Shown here: piece after piece, positions 1-8,981 of the stretch | Position numbering within the stretch: position 1 is the first letter of the stretch | Layout of the letters: each line of letters opens with the position of its first letter | Assembly: GCF_023520795.1 (NCBI RefSeq) | Contig: NZ_CP046605.1 | Coordinates: 124,001 to 188,000 of the forward strand | From: Corynebacterium accolens | Lineage (GTDB): Bacteria > Actinomycetota > Actinomycetes > Mycobacteriales > Mycobacteriaceae | Direction of reading: 5' to 3' | DNA: 64,000 nt | The notes under the pieces: generated by a model | Database searches by the model: none | Told to the model about the DNA's origin: nothing | Seen by the model: the letters and a program-made list of their open reading frames with translations, nothing else | Made by a program: the position numbers and the translations under genes

Positions 1-754
1 GGATGCCCATGGCGATAACGGCAGAGTATGGCTCTTCCGCCGCAATGGTGAGCGTGACGGCGGTGGTGGTCAGCGCGATTGCGGTTCCCACGGGCAGGGA
101 CTTAGTGAGGTGCTGCCAGATGGGAACGAGGATGCAGCCTGCTACCGCGATGGAAATTAGCGACCAGGGCTGGTAGACCTCCCAGCCTGGGACTCCGAGC
201 AACGAGCCGAGGCGCCCGCCCAGCCAGAACCAGCCCAACGGGTAGAAGGTGGGCATGTCCAGGTAGTTCATGTCCGCATAGCCCATTTGATCCACCGAGC
301 GGGTAAGGAACTGGGTGCGGAATGCTTGGTCCACCTGTACGCCATCGAGCCACAAGCGCGAAGCAGAAAGCGGCAGGCCGATAGACGCGAGGGTGAGAAG
401 GGCCGGCGATAGGTAGGTCACCGCGTACGTCACCCACGTGCGCCACCGCGGCCTGGAGAAAGTCTCCTTGTAGTGGTCATAAATCCACCACACGCTAAAT
501 CCACCGGCTAGAACCAAGGTGATGACGACGCCGACGGTAGATAGCGCGCGGGTGACCATGGAGGTATTAAAGGACGGCAGGGATACCGCCTTGAAAGCAT
601 ACCAACCAAGGAGGGTGACGATGCCGCCACCGAGGGCGGCGAAAAGGATACCCAGCAGGGTAGAGCGGTGGGGGAGTGCATCTGCGTGATACGCGGTGGT
701 GCGATTCTTCTCGCTCGCTGGAGCTTTTTGGGAAGGCGTAGCTGGGCTTGTCAT
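1..754 (-). CDS. aftA: Galactan 5-O-arabinofuranosyltransferase AftA, N-terminal part (gene runs off the window)
   Basis: Reading leftward from an ATG at 754, 251 codons are open to the window edge, so the C-terminus is missing. The product starts with a hydrophilic tail of about 30 residues and then several membrane helices, as in GT-C glycosyltransferases. A conserved loop reads DMNYLDMPTFYPLGWFW, typical of AftA. The family adds the first arabinofuranose from decaprenyl-phospho-arabinose to galactan on the outer face of the membrane. It lies just downstream of dprE1-dprE2, which make that donor, the same order as Rv3790-Rv3792. A GC-rich hairpin at 832-863 separates it from dprE2. Confidence 0.85.
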   Translation of the reverse strand, partial: MTSPATPSQKAPASEKNRTTAYHADALPHRSTLLGILFAALGGGIVTLLGWYAFKAVSLPSFNTSMVTRALSTVGVVITLVLAGGFSVWWIYDHYKETFSRPRWRTWVTYAVTYLSPALLTLASIGLPLSASRLWLDGVQVDQAFRTQFLTRSVDQMGYADMNYLDMPTFYPLGWFWLGGRLGSLLGVPGWEVYQPWSLISIAVAGCILVPIWQHLTKSLPVGTAIALTTTAVTLTIAAEEPYSAVIAMGI

Positions 755-898
755 GCCCTTTAGTTTCGCATACCTTAATCCCACTTCTGGGATAAGGCGC
801 GGTGTGAGCTGGCTTATTAACTAGCAAAGTGCGCAGGGCCGCGGGCCTTTTAGGGGCCCTGCGTACCCTGCGCGCTGCGAGGCACGCCGGAACCGCGG

Positions 899-1657
899 TT
901 AGAACGGCAGCTTGCGGAAGATAGGCTGCGGGATGAACTTGAATGCCAACGAGACGTACTTGAACAGCGGGTGGACGTAGATGGATTGCTTGCCATCCAG
1001 TACCGCCTGCACGGTGGCCTTGGCCACGTCAGAGACGTTGACGGTCAGCGGGGCATCGCCGGCCTCGGCCGACATCTTGGTGCGAACCTGGCCCGGCCGA
1101 ACGACGAGCACGTTGGCACCGGTACCGCGCAGTGCTTCATCCAAGTTGATGTAAAAACCATCCACGCCGGCCTTGGAGGCGCCGTAGACAAAGTTGGAGC
1201 GGCGCACGCGCATGCCGGCCACCGAGGACATCGCCACGATGGTGCCGTGGCCCTGCTGCTTGAACTTTTCGGCCAACAGCACGCCGACGGAGACGGGGGC
1301 GGTGTAGTTGGTCTGGGCAGAAGCCACGGCCTTGTCGTGGTTTTGCCACAGCTCTTCCTGATCCCCCAGGGTGCCAAAGGCCACGATGGCGATATCGACA
1401 TCGCCGCGCTCCCAGGCCTTATCGATGACCGCCGGGTGCGATTCAAAGTCGGTGGCATCAAAGTCCACGACCTCGACATCCGCGCCGCGGGCTTCTAGGT
1501 CAGCCTGTGCCTTCTCGATGCGCGGGGACTGGGCGCGGGCAGCCAGGGTGACCTTGGCGGGTCCGCGCTCAAGGAACTCGGCGACAACGCCGAGGCCGAT
1601 TTCAGAGGTACCGCCCAAAAGCAGGATGTGCTGGGCTTGGCCTACTGCATTAAGCAT
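899..1657 (-). CDS. dprE2: Decaprenylphosphoryl-2-keto-D-erythro-pentose reductase DprE2
   Basis: A 252-residue short-chain dehydrogenase. It shows an N-terminal NAD-binding motif (LLLGGTSEIGLGV), the catalytic serine in MSSVAG and the YGASK active-site motif. The family reduces the 2'-keto intermediate to decaprenylphosphoryl-arabinose, the donor for cell-wall arabinan, together with DprE1. The start at 1657 (MLNAVGQAQ) is preceded by AAGGAG at good spacing; the frame stays open far upstream into dprE1 but that extension is not coding. It follows dprE1 by 43 bases and precedes aftA, so one operon is likely. Confidence 0.93.
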   Translation of the reverse strand: MLNAVGQAQHILLLGGTSEIGLGVVAEFLERGPAKVTLAARAQSPRIEKAQADLEARGADVEVVDFDATDFESHPAVIDKAWERGDVDIAIVAFGTLGDQEELWQNHDKAVASAQTNYTAPVSVGVLLAEKFKQQGHGTIVAMSSVAGMRVRRSNFVYGASKAGVDGFYINLDEALRGTGANVLVVRPGQVRTKMSAEAGDAPLTVNVSDVAKATVQAVLDGKQSIYVHPLFKYVSLAFKFIPQPIFRKLPF

Positions 1658-1700
1658 GGTTGAAAAATCTCCTTCATGAGGGTGGTTATGAGTCCAGTGA

Positions 1701-3116
1701 TTAGTGCAGCTCGAGGCGGCGGGACATATCGGAGGCAAAGACCCCGGTGGGGTCGATGTCATTGCGGGTCTTGAGCCAGCCTTCCAGGCCCGGGTACATC
1801 TTGTGGAAGTTTTCGGCGGAGGTGCGCGATTCCTTTGCCAAGTACAGGCGGCCGCCAAATTCCATGACGCGGCGATCCAGGTCATCGAGAAGCTCGCCCA
1901 AGCCCGGGCGGATGGGGAAGTCCACGCAGACGTTCCAGCCCGGCATCGGGTACGACAGCGGCGCGCGGTTTCCTTCGCCGAAGAGCTTGAATACGTTGAG
2001 CGCGGAGTAGTGGCCGGAGCGCTGGATATCGCGAATGATCTCCTTGAATGGCTCCACGGCCTCTGTGGGAACGACGAACTGGTACTGCAAAAAGCCCTTG
2101 GAACCGTAGCCGCGGTTCCACTCACCAATGAGATCGAGCGGCTGGTAGAACTGCGTCAAGTTCTTGACCTGGTTCTTCGCCGGCGCGCCCATGGTGTAGT
2201 AGGCCAAGCCCACAGCGGACAGGCTGAGCTTATTCAGCGTCCAAGACGGGAAGATATCCGGCACGGTCATCAGCTGCGGCGCGTTGAACTTCAGCGGATC
2301 CTTCGCCAGCTTGGGGGCCAATTCCTCGAGCTGCGCCAAGGTGGCCAGCGAGCCGCGGGAAATGGTGGAGCGGCCTAGCTTCGGCTCAGGGGAGATGACA
2401 TCGAACCAGGCGGAGGAATAGGTGTAGTTGTGCTCCGAACCATCCGAGTGGAAGGCAATGGTTTCTTCCAGGTTATCGGTGCGATCCGTATCCGCGATGA
2501 AGTAGGCGGTCTCCGTCTTGGTCATGCGGATGGTAGCGCGCAGGATGATGCCGGTAAGGCCCATGCCGCCGATGGTGGCCCAGAAGAGCTCACCGCTCGG
2601 GTCATCCTCGCTGCCCTCTGGGGTGAGGTGGAGTACGCGGCCATCAGCAACCAGCAGTTCGATGGAGACCACGTGGTTGCCAAAGGAACCGGCGGAGTGG
2701 TGGTTCTTGCCGTGGATATCGGGGCCGATGGCGCCGCCGATGGTGACCTGGCGGGTGCCCGGCAGGACTGGAACCCACAGGCCATAGGGCAGCGCGGCCT
2801 TCATTAGTTGGTCAAGGGTGACGCCACCATCGACATCGACAAGCGCGGTCTCCGGGTCAATGGAGTGGATCTTGTTCAGCTTTTGCATGTCGATGACCAG
2901 GCCGCCGCCATTTTGGGCGGGGTCACCATAGGAGCGTCCCATGCCGCGGGCGATGACGCCGCGGCGCAGGTGGGCGGGCTTGTCCGAGTTATCGTCCGCA
3001 ACCTGTGCCACTGCGTTCTTGATGACGTCCACGTCTTCCGTGGACAGCACATGGGCGGTCGTGGGGGCGGTGCGGCCCCAGCCGTGCAGGGACTTTTCGG
3101 TGGTATGTAGTTCCAT
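1701..3116 (-). CDS. dprE1: Decaprenylphosphoryl-beta-D-ribose 2'-oxidase DprE1
   Basis: A 471-residue FAD-dependent oxidase of the VAO type, close to the family's usual 460-490. The FAD-binding half has [15 protein letters not shown] and a [21 protein letters not shown] stretch; the C-terminal half has [11 protein letters not shown]. By my count the cysteine in that motif is residue 397, equivalent to Cys387 of the M. tuberculosis enzyme, the residue attacked by benzothiazinones. It oxidises the ribosyl lipid so that DprE2 can reduce it with inverted configuration. It is first of the dprE1-dprE2-aftA run. Confidence 0.95.
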   Translation of the reverse strand: MELHTTEKSLHGWGRTAPTTAHVLSTEDVDVIKNAVAQVADDNSDKPAHLRRGVIARGMGRSYGDPAQNGGGLVIDMQKLNKIHSIDPETALVDVDGGVTLDQLMKAALPYGLWVPVLPGTRQVTIGGAIGPDIHGKNHHSAGSFGNHVVSIELLVADGRVLHLTPEGSEDDPSGELFWATIGGMGLTGIILRATIRMTKTETAYFIADTDRTDNLEETIAFHSDGSEHNYTYSSAWFDVISPEPKLGRSTISRGSLATLAQLEELAPKLAKDPLKFNAPQLMTVPDIFPSWTLNKLSLSAVGLAYYTMGAPAKNQVKNLTQFYQPLDLIGEWNRGYGSKGFLQYQFVVPTEAVEPFKEIIRDIQRSGHYSALNVFKLFGEGNRAPLSYPMPGWNVCVDFPIRPGLGELLDDLDRRVMEFGGRLYLAKESRTSAENFHKMYPGLEGWLKTRNDIDPTGVFASDMSRRLELH

Positions 3117-3243
3117 CTCTTACTCTTTGCTCGACGGATTGTATCGATGTACCAGCCTACCTAGCTCATAGTGCGGTGGCTGGAGTGACGTTCGTGATAT
3201 TTAAAACATCGTGGGGCACACAGGCGGCCCCGAATGGTGTGTT

Positions 3244-3519
3244 TCAGAGATCCATGATCTCGCGGATTTCTTCCGGCAGGCTTGCTTGGGACTCAATGGT
3301 GGGCCCTTCGTAGGTGCCTAAAATCTCGTACACGCGGCGCCGCGAAGTGGAATCCAAAATCGGCATTTCCTCTGCCATCAGGCGCGTCATAAAGGGGCTA
3401 AGCGGCAGATTGGTGTGCTCTGTTGCTTCAAAATGCCCGTTGCGCTTATCGTCCTCGGCACGCTCATCCTGAGCGGCTTGCTGGGCCGGCGTCATATGCT
3501 CTGTCTTTTCCGAGTACAT
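3244..3519 (-). CDS. Small hydrophilic protein of unknown function
   Basis: A 91-residue acidic, soluble protein starting MYSEKTEHM at 3519. No signal peptide, membrane segment or known motif is visible. The N-terminal third is rich in Ala, Glu and Asp and the rest is a predicted helical stretch ending in EIREIMDL. An in-frame extension to 3564 overlaps the start of the divergent membrane gene and is unlikely. It sits upstream of dprE1 on the same strand with a 127-base gap, so it may be co-regulated with cell-wall genes. I do not recognise the family. Confidence 0.65.
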   Translation of the reverse strand: MYSEKTEHMTPAQQAAQDERAEDDKRNGHFEATEHTNLPLSPFMTRLMAEEMPILDSTSRRRVYEILGTYEGPTIESQASLPEEIREIMDL

Positions 3520-3553
3520 GCGCAATAGCTTACCGCCGCTTAGAGTGGTCGCT

Positions 3554-4018
3554 ATGACAAACAACCACGAAGCAGCAGAAAAATCCCGCGATAATTACGC
3601 CCTCGATGACACCTTGGCAGGCCGCATCACCCAAGCTGCCGCACAAGGCATCGTCACCTCCTACCCGGACTGGATCAAATCCAAAAAGGGCCTTATCACC
3701 GCCTATGTTTTGTCCACGATTGGTTTTGGCGCCTTGGTGGCCTATACCAACGCCCAAGCCGAAGAGGATGGCGATGAACCGCGCTCCCCGCAGGAATTTG
3801 CGGATAAGGGCCTAAAGCTCTGGGCCATTTTGGCCGCGGTGCTCATCTTGGTGGGCCTTGCTTTGTGGGCCGATGTAGCCGTGTCCCGCAAGGTGGTGTC
3901 TTTCCTGCGCAAGCGCGGCGTTAAGCGCCCGTGGACGCTGTTGGGAGCAATCGGCGCGGCGACGACGTTTATCATCAGCGAGCTCGAAGCGCGCGATATA
4001 GAAAAACTGGCTTCTTAA
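3554..4018 (+). CDS. Small two-helix membrane protein, unknown function
   Basis: A 154-residue protein from the ATG at 3554 (MTNNHEAAEK). A soluble N-terminal region of about 55 residues is followed by a hydrophobic segment (GLITAYVLSTIGFGALVAYT), an acidic loop, a second helix (WAILAAVLILVGLALWADV) and a weaker third hydrophobic stretch. No catalytic motif is visible. Its start lies 34 bases from the start of the divergent gene at 3519, so the two share a promoter region. Function unknown; the setting suggests an envelope-related role, which is inference only. Confidence 0.7.
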   Translation: MTNNHEAAEKSRDNYALDDTLAGRITQAAAQGIVTSYPDWIKSKKGLITAYVLSTIGFGALVAYTNAQAEEDGDEPRSPQEFADKGLKLWAILAAVLILVGLALWADVAVSRKVVSFLRKRGVKRPWTLLGAIGAATTFIISELEARDIEKLAS

Positions 4019-4039
4019 AATTTGCGTATGGTGGGGCCC

Positions 4040-4936
4040 ATGAATGCAGGGGTCACCGATATTGCACAGGCGCGGGCTCGCCGTGCTGACCCGCTGCTGT
4101 CATTAAAGCGGGAACCGCTCACCGTCATCTGCCAAGCCTCCAATATCCGCGCGGATGAGGAGGTCCACCGCCAAATCGGCTTTAGCGATGCGCTTACCCT
4201 GCATGAGCTGCAGAAAGTGCTGCACATCTGCTTTGGGCTGCCGGATGAAAAGTCCCCGTGGCACTTTTATGAGCACACCGATGCCCGCGGTCCGCGCCTT
4301 GACCCCGAGCGCCAGGCTTCCGAATTCCTCTGGCGCGAGGGCGACCAGATCGATTTTGTGTGGGGCCTCTGGGACTTTGAGCTGGTGGTCGCGGAAATCT
4401 ATCCCCGCGATAATGGCACCCCCAGCGCGCTGTGCGTGGGCGGCTCGGGAAGCCTCTTCGCGCCCTTTGAACTTACCGCGGTGAACCGGGCATTAACCGG
4501 TGAAAAGATCACCGATGAAGTCTTGGCACAGGTTAAACCCCAGGTAAGGGCATTAATCGAGCGCACCAAGCTTTATGACTTTGTTCCCCTCTTACAGGCC
4601 ATGGACTTAAACCGCGGAAGCGACCTGCCCGCGGCCACCGCCGAGGCACTGGCTAGCCTGCCGCGTGAGGTTACTAATGAGGGCAAGGATGCCTTTTGGT
4701 CCATGGCTTTGGCGCTATCCTGCATGGGCGGTGATGAGCTGACCGATTCTGTGGTGGAAACCACCATGGATGCCTTGGGCTGGGTCAACGATGATGGCAA
4801 CACCTTGAAAGGCGCGGAGATTCGCGCGCTGTGCGATGCCTCCTTGCACCAGCTATCCCAGATTGGTGCCTACGGCAAGGACGCCGCCGCGCCGGTGTAC
4901 CGCCTAGACATGTACCGCGCGCTGCTGCGCGGGTAA
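4040..4936 (+). CDS. Plasmid pRiA4b ORF-3 family protein
   Basis: About 298 residues. The first half carries the pRiA4b ORF-3 fold signature (LTLHELQKVLHICFGLPDEKSPWHFYEH), a widespread domain of unknown biochemical role that is often found with mobile elements. The C-terminal half is a helical domain I do not recognise. Three starts are possible (TTG 4022, ATG 4028, ATG 4040); I chose 4040, which has GGTGGGG upstream. It follows the membrane gene by about 20 bases and runs into the GtrA gene 11 bases later, so these genes probably form one transcript. Confidence 0.75.
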   Translation: MNAGVTDIAQARARRADPLLSLKREPLTVICQASNIRADEEVHRQIGFSDALTLHELQKVLHICFGLPDEKSPWHFYEHTDARGPRLDPERQASEFLWREGDQIDFVWGLWDFELVVAEIYPRDNGTPSALCVGGSGSLFAPFELTAVNRALTGEKITDEVLAQVKPQVRALIERTKLYDFVPLLQAMDLNRGSDLPAATAEALASLPREVTNEGKDAFWSMALALSCMGGDELTDSVVETTMDALGWVNDDGNTLKGAEIRALCDASLHQLSQIGAYGKDAAAPVYRLDMYRALLRG

Positions 4937-4947
4937 GCTAACTGCCT

Positions 4948-5388
4948 GTGACTAATCCACTTGAAGATGCTGCAGAAGTAAAGCGCCCCTCCAGCTCTTT
5001 GAAGCAGCAGCTGGTGCGATTTATTGCGGTGGGCGTTTTTGCCGCCGTCATTGACTATGGGTTGACGCTGTTATTGACCCATCTAGGTCTGCACCGCTCT
5101 GGCGCGAAGGCGATTGGTTGGGTCTTTGGCACCATCGCTGCCTACCTGGCCAATGCGCGCTGGACCTTTGGCACGAAGGTGTCCGGACGCACGGCCGCGA
5201 CGGTGGGCGTGTTATACGTATCCACCTTTGCCGTGCAGAATTTCTTGTACTGGGTGCTCAATGAGCCGCTGATTTCCTTAGGCTTTGAGGGCGCGGTGAA
5301 AGACACCATCGCCTTTGTCATTGCCCAGGGCGTGGCGACGGTGACCAACTTTGCCATCCAGCGGGTCTTTATCTTTAAAGAAAAGTAG
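4948..5388 (+). CDS. GtrA family membrane protein (Rv3789-like)
   Basis: A 146-residue GtrA/DPMS-type protein with four hydrophobic helices and the family pattern RFIAVGVFAAVIDYGLTLLL near residue 24. GtrA proteins help move or organise polyprenyl-linked sugars. The M. tuberculosis homologue Rv3789 lies next to dprE1 and has been linked to arabinan synthesis, which fits this setting. Translation starts at GTG 4948, 11 bases after the preceding gene. It converges with glfT1, with a 12-base gap and no visible terminator. Confidence 0.85.
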   Translation: MTNPLEDAAEVKRPSSSLKQQLVRFIAVGVFAAVIDYGLTLLLTHLGLHRSGAKAIGWVFGTIAAYLANARWTFGTKVSGRTAATVGVLYVSTFAVQNFLYWVLNEPLISLGFEGAVKDTIAFVIAQGVATVTNFAIQRVFIFKEK

Positions 5389-5400
5389 GTCTGCTGCGCC

Positions 5401-6327
5401 TTAGGAGCGAGTGCCGGGGCGGCGGAAATCCTCGCGGCGCCCGCGGTTGTGCAGCTTGAGCCACTCCAGGAAGCCTGCCGGATCGTGGCGTTGGACCAAG
5501 AAGAACCAGCCAAAGCGGGCAAATTCCTGGGGCAAAAGCTTGCGCATGCCGCGCTGCCACAGCAGGTAGCCGCGGTTGCGGTAGGTGAAAAAGCGCTTGA
5601 ACTCGCCTTCCGGGTACTGGGTATGCATCTTGCCGCCCAGGATGGGCTTGAATTCATCCGAGCCATCTGGGTGCAGGTAGCTGGTGGTCAAGGCGGTGCC
5701 GAAGGACAGCCCGGAATTGACCAGGCGGCGGTGGTATTCCACCTCGTCGCCGCGGATGAAGAGGCGATAATCAGGCACGCCGATGGTCTGCATTGCCGCG
5801 GCGGAAATCAGGGCGCCGTTAAACAGAGAGGCGATGCCGGGCAGGAAGTCTCCCTCGAGTTCCTCCATGCGGCGGCGCCACACCAACCCTTGGCGCAACG
5901 GGAAGGCCAGGCGGCCGGGGTCATCGATATTGCACACGGCGGGCGAGACCTCGTGCAGGTTATTATTTCCTGCCACGCGGTATAGCTCTTCTAATACGCC
6001 GTAATCAGCGGGGCGGCCATCATCATCGGCGCACCATACGGCATCGGCACCCAGTGATAGCGCGGTAAGGAAACCGAGGGCGAAACCGCCCGCACCGCCC
6101 AGGTTGGTCTTGGACGGCACATAGACCGCTCGATCACCTGCCAGGGATTCCACCGCGTCACGGACCGCATCTTCGGCGCCATTATCCACCACGATGACCC
6201 ACTCGACGGGGTGGGTTTGGTTGACTACCTTTTCGAGCGAGGCGCGCAGCAAGTCCGCGCGCTGGTGAGTGACAATGACGGCAGCGGTGGTACCGGTGGA
6301 ATCAAGGGTGGCAGTCATGCGTTCCAT
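5401..6327 (-). CDS. glfT1: Galactofuranosyltransferase GlfT1
   Basis: A 308-residue GT2-family transferase, matching Rv3782 (304 residues). The nucleotide-binding start is AAVIVTHQRADLL and the metal-binding DxD-type motif is WCADDDGRP. The enzyme adds the first galactofuranose residues to the rhamnosyl-GlcNAc linker on decaprenyl-diphosphate, starting galactan. An alternative start lies three codons in (6318). The wzt and wzm exporter genes lie nearby on the same strand, as in M. tuberculosis, here separated by an oppositely oriented acetyltransferase. Confidence 0.92.
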   Translation of the reverse strand: MERMTATLDSTGTTAAVIVTHQRADLLRASLEKVVNQTHPVEWVIVVDNGAEDAVRDAVESLAGDRAVYVPSKTNLGGAGGFALGFLTALSLGADAVWCADDDGRPADYGVLEELYRVAGNNNLHEVSPAVCNIDDPGRLAFPLRQGLVWRRRMEELEGDFLPGIASLFNGALISAAAMQTIGVPDYRLFIRGDEVEYHRRLVNSGLSFGTALTTSYLHPDGSDEFKPILGGKMHTQYPEGEFKRFFTYRNRGYLLWQRGMRKLLPQEFARFGWFFLVQRHDPAGFLEWLKLHNRGRREDFRRPGTRS

Positions 6328-6389
6328 CTTGCCACCGGGGAATGGATCTGCCGCGGATAAACACTCCGCGTGGGCTAAGCTGACTTTCT

Positions 6390-7055
6390 ATGGAAAGCAT
6401 GTGGCCACCGTTCGGGCTAAGGATATACGCGAGCGATACTACCCACCCCGGCATCGAACTCCGCGTGATGCGCGATGAGGATATTGCGGCAATCGCCGGT
6501 GTGGCGGCAGAGGATATCTACGGCGCAGACATTCCGGATTATGCCTTTCCGTGGCTCTTTAAGCCCGGGATGAATACGCCTGCAGCGGCGGCCCAGTTCC
6601 GGTGGACCAACCGCGCGCAGCTGTGCCCAGAGAAATGGTCCTTGGATTTCATCGTGCGCGAGGTGCATTCGGGGGAAATCCTGGGCACCATCGATGCGCG
6701 GGCGGAGGATTTTGCTACGGCGCGAGAAATCGCGACCGGGTCGTGGGTCTTTCACCGCTTCCAGGGCCAGGGTGTGGGCACGCTCATCCGGCACGCGGTG
6801 GTGGCCTTTGGGCTCGATTACCTGGGCGCGCAGGCGATGACCACGAGCTGGGTGGCACAGAATGAGGCCTCGGCGCGGGTGAGCCAGAAGCTGGGTTACC
6901 AGGTGGTTTCTGAAGGAGAAGAAAAGGCGGGGCCAGAGAATAGTTCGCAGCGGCACGTGACTGCGCGCGTGGAGGCCGACACCTATAAACGCCCGGATGA
7001 CCTGCACGTGGGGGTCTCCGGGCTGAGCCAGCAGCTGCTGGGGATGCTGCGCTAG
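6390..7055 (+). CDS. GNAT family N-acetyltransferase
   Basis: A 221-residue protein with an acetyl-CoA binding motif A (HRFQGQGVGTLI, with the Q/R-x-x-G-x-G core) and a following segment (VAQNEASARVSQKLGYQ) typical of RimJ-like GNAT enzymes. The substrate cannot be read from the sequence; RimJ/RimL relatives modify protein N-termini, peptides or small amines. It is divergent from glfT1 (62-base gap) and converges on wzt with only 3 bases between stops. It interrupts the glfT1-wzt-wzm strand run, so it is probably a lineage-specific insertion in the cell-wall locus. Confidence 0.8.
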   Translation: MESMWPPFGLRIYASDTTHPGIELRVMRDEDIAAIAGVAAEDIYGADIPDYAFPWLFKPGMNTPAAAAQFRWTNRAQLCPEKWSLDFIVREVHSGEILGTIDARAEDFATAREIATGSWVFHRFQGQGVGTLIRHAVVAFGLDYLGAQAMTTSWVAQNEASARVSQKLGYQVVSEGEEKAGPENSSQRHVTARVEADTYKRPDDLHVGVSGLSQQLLGMLR

Positions 7056-7058
7056 CTT

Positions 7059-7859
7059 CTACCCGGCTGCCTCTTCGCCCTCAAAGCGCTGGCGCAGATC
7101 GCGCACGTATTCGCCTACTTCTGGGCCCTCGTACTGGCCCACGACCTCGGAGACCTCGCCCACGGAGCGGATTTCGCCGTGATCGATCCACAGCGCGGTA
7201 TTGCACAGCTGCGCCAAAAAGTCATTGGAGTGAGAGGCAAAGACCAAGATGCCGGAGCGCTTAACCAGCTCTTGCAGGCGCACGCGGGCCTTGGCCATGA
7301 AGGCGGCGTCGACGGCGCCGATGCCCTCATCCAGCAGCAGGATTTCCGGCTCGATGGAGGTCACCACGCCGAGGGCTAGGCGCACGCGCATACCGGTGGA
7401 GTAGGTGCGCAGGGGCATCGATAAGTAATCGCCCAGCTCGGAGAACTCCGCGATCTCATCCATCTTTTTCTTCATCTGCTTGATGGACTGGCCCAAAAAC
7501 AGCCCGCGGATGATGATGTTGTCATAGCCGGATACCTCCGGGTCCATGCCCACGCCCAAGTCAAAGACGGGGGCGACGCGCCCGCGGACATCGGCAGTAC
7601 CGCGCGTGGGCTCGTAGATGCCGGAAAGCAGGCGCAGCAGCGTGGACTTGCCGGCGCCATTGTGGCCAACGAGCCCGACGCGATCGCCTTCGCGCAGGTG
7701 CAGGTTAATATCCCGCAGCGCCTCAACCACCACGGTGTTGTGGGCATTTTTCCCAATGGCACCGCCCGCAGTAGAAAGCATGGCCTTTTTTAGGGAGCGG
7801 GATTTAGCATCAAAGATGGGAAAGTCCACGCACGCGTTATACGTATCGATTGAGACCAT
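7059..7859 (-). CDS. wzt: Galactan-lipid ABC exporter ATP-binding protein Wzt
   Basis: A 266-residue ABC ATPase: Walker A GHNGAGKST, signature YSTGMRVRL, Walker B ILLLDEG and switch histidine in FASHSND. The N-terminal extension before the nucleotide-binding fold matches the O-antigen/teichoic-acid exporter class (Rv3781-like). With Wzm it is thought to flip the lipid-linked galactan across the plasma membrane before arabinan is added. It lacks the C-terminal carbohydrate-binding domain found in some Wzt proteins, consistent with mycobacterial relatives. It lies 56 bases downstream of wzm. Confidence 0.9.
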   Translation of the reverse strand: MVSIDTYNACVDFPIFDAKSRSLKKAMLSTAGGAIGKNAHNTVVVEALRDINLHLREGDRVGLVGHNGAGKSTLLRLLSGIYEPTRGTADVRGRVAPVFDLGVGMDPEVSGYDNIIIRGLFLGQSIKQMKKKMDEIAEFSELGDYLSMPLRTYSTGMRVRLALGVVTSIEPEILLLDEGIGAVDAAFMAKARVRLQELVKRSGILVFASHSNDFLAQLCNTALWIDHGEIRSVGEVSEVVGQYEGPEVGEYVRDLRQRFEGEEAAG

Positions 7860-7915
7860 TAGTTTTTATCCTTTCAACGAGCCTCATGGTGGGGATGGGA
7901 GTAAAGGAAGGGAGG

Positions 7916-8806
7916 CTATACCCAGTAGCTCACGCGGAAGCGCCACTTGCGCATGACTAGCCCGGCGATGAACAGGCCGATTGCGGTGCAGCCGATGACG
8001 ATCCACCAGTGGTAGGCGGCAACGGGCTCACCAATCATTGGGGCGCGCACGATTTCCAGGTAGTGATACAGCGGGTTGATTTCCGCGATGCGGGCGCGGT
8101 CCGCCACCGCACCGCCTTGGTCCTTGAGCGTATTGGTCATCCAGACAATCGGGGTGACGTAGAACAATAGCTGCGTCAGGGCCTCTAGCAGTGGGGCAAC
8201 ATCGCGAAAGCGCGTGGCGATGATGCCAAAGAACATGGTGACCCACACACCGTTGATGAGCAGGAGGAGCAGCCCGGGGATGAAGAGGAAGAATTCCCAG
8301 CCCAGGTTGCGCGGGAAGATCATAATGAGCAAGAGCCAGATGATGAGGTTATGGCCCAAAAACAGCGTTTGGCGCCACACCAGGCGGTACACGTGCACCG
8401 AAAGCGGGGCGGGAAGCTGCTTAATCAGTCCCTCATTTTCAATAAAGACCGTGGCGCCTTCCTTGATGCAGCCCGAGATGAAGGTCCACATAATAAGGCC
8501 CACGGTGACGTGGGGAAGGAATTCCGCGACGGGAATCTGGAAAAGCATGGAATACAGCAGGCCCAAGGCAAGCGCCATCACACCGGTGGCGATGGTGATC
8601 CAGAACGGGCCAAGGACAGAGCGGCGGTAGCGCTGCTTGATATCTTGCAGGCCCAGCTTGAACCACAGCTCACGCTGCTGTGCACCCCGCGTAAGGTCCG
8701 CGAAAGCAGCCTTGAGGGTCATGGACTGGGACGCTGGGACGGCCTCGCCTTCTGGCTGGGAGGTCATGCGGGCGATATCAGCGCGCAGTTGATTGTTATC
8801 TTGCAC
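7916..8806 (-). CDS. wzm: Galactan-lipid ABC exporter permease Wzm
   Basis: An ABC-2 type permease of about 296 residues with six hydrophobic segments after a cytoplasmic N-terminus. The motif LWFKLGLQDIKQRYRRSVLG, just before the first helix, is typical of polysaccharide exporters. It pairs with Wzt. The start is uncertain: GTG 8806 (MQDNNQL, weak AGGG upstream), TTG 8836 or ATG 8767 are all in frame. Divergent from the PLP-fold gene at 8982; a TATACAGT -10-like box for that gene lies in the shared upstream region. Confidence 0.88.
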   Translation of the reverse strand: MQDNNQLRADIARMTSQPEGEAVPASQSMTLKAAFADLTRGAQQRELWFKLGLQDIKQRYRRSVLGPFWITIATGVMALALGLLYSMLFQIPVAEFLPHVTVGLIMWTFISGCIKEGATVFIENEGLIKQLPAPLSVHVYRLVWRQTLFLGHNLIIWLLLIMIFPRNLGWEFFLFIPGLLLLLINGVWVTMFFGIIATRFRDVAPLLEALTQLLFYVTPIVWMTNTLKDQGGAVADRARIAEINPLYHYLEIVRAPMIGEPVAAYHWWIVIGCTAIGLFIAGLVMRKWRFRVSYWV

Positions 8807-8981
8807 GCCCAACACCCTAGCGCGCGTGCTGGGCAAACGGGGAACTACACGCCGCTATCCTGCGAAAACAGCGATGCCCAGGGAAAATTCAGATTTGGGA
8901 AACTGAAGCCAAATGCGTATACAGTAGGGAATCGACCGCCACGTGGTGGCAGTTGTTCAGTGCGATGAAGAAGGGGACTTA

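Noticed and set aside
832-863. Hairpin CGCAGGGCC/GGCCCTGCG between dprE2 and aftA as a terminator
   Set aside because: No T run on either strand and it would split a conserved operon; more likely a stabilising or neutral hairpin.
1704-3171. Plus-strand open frames opposite dprE1 and dprE2
   Set aside because: Products are low-complexity, lack ribosome sites and lie wholly opposite strongly conserved genes.
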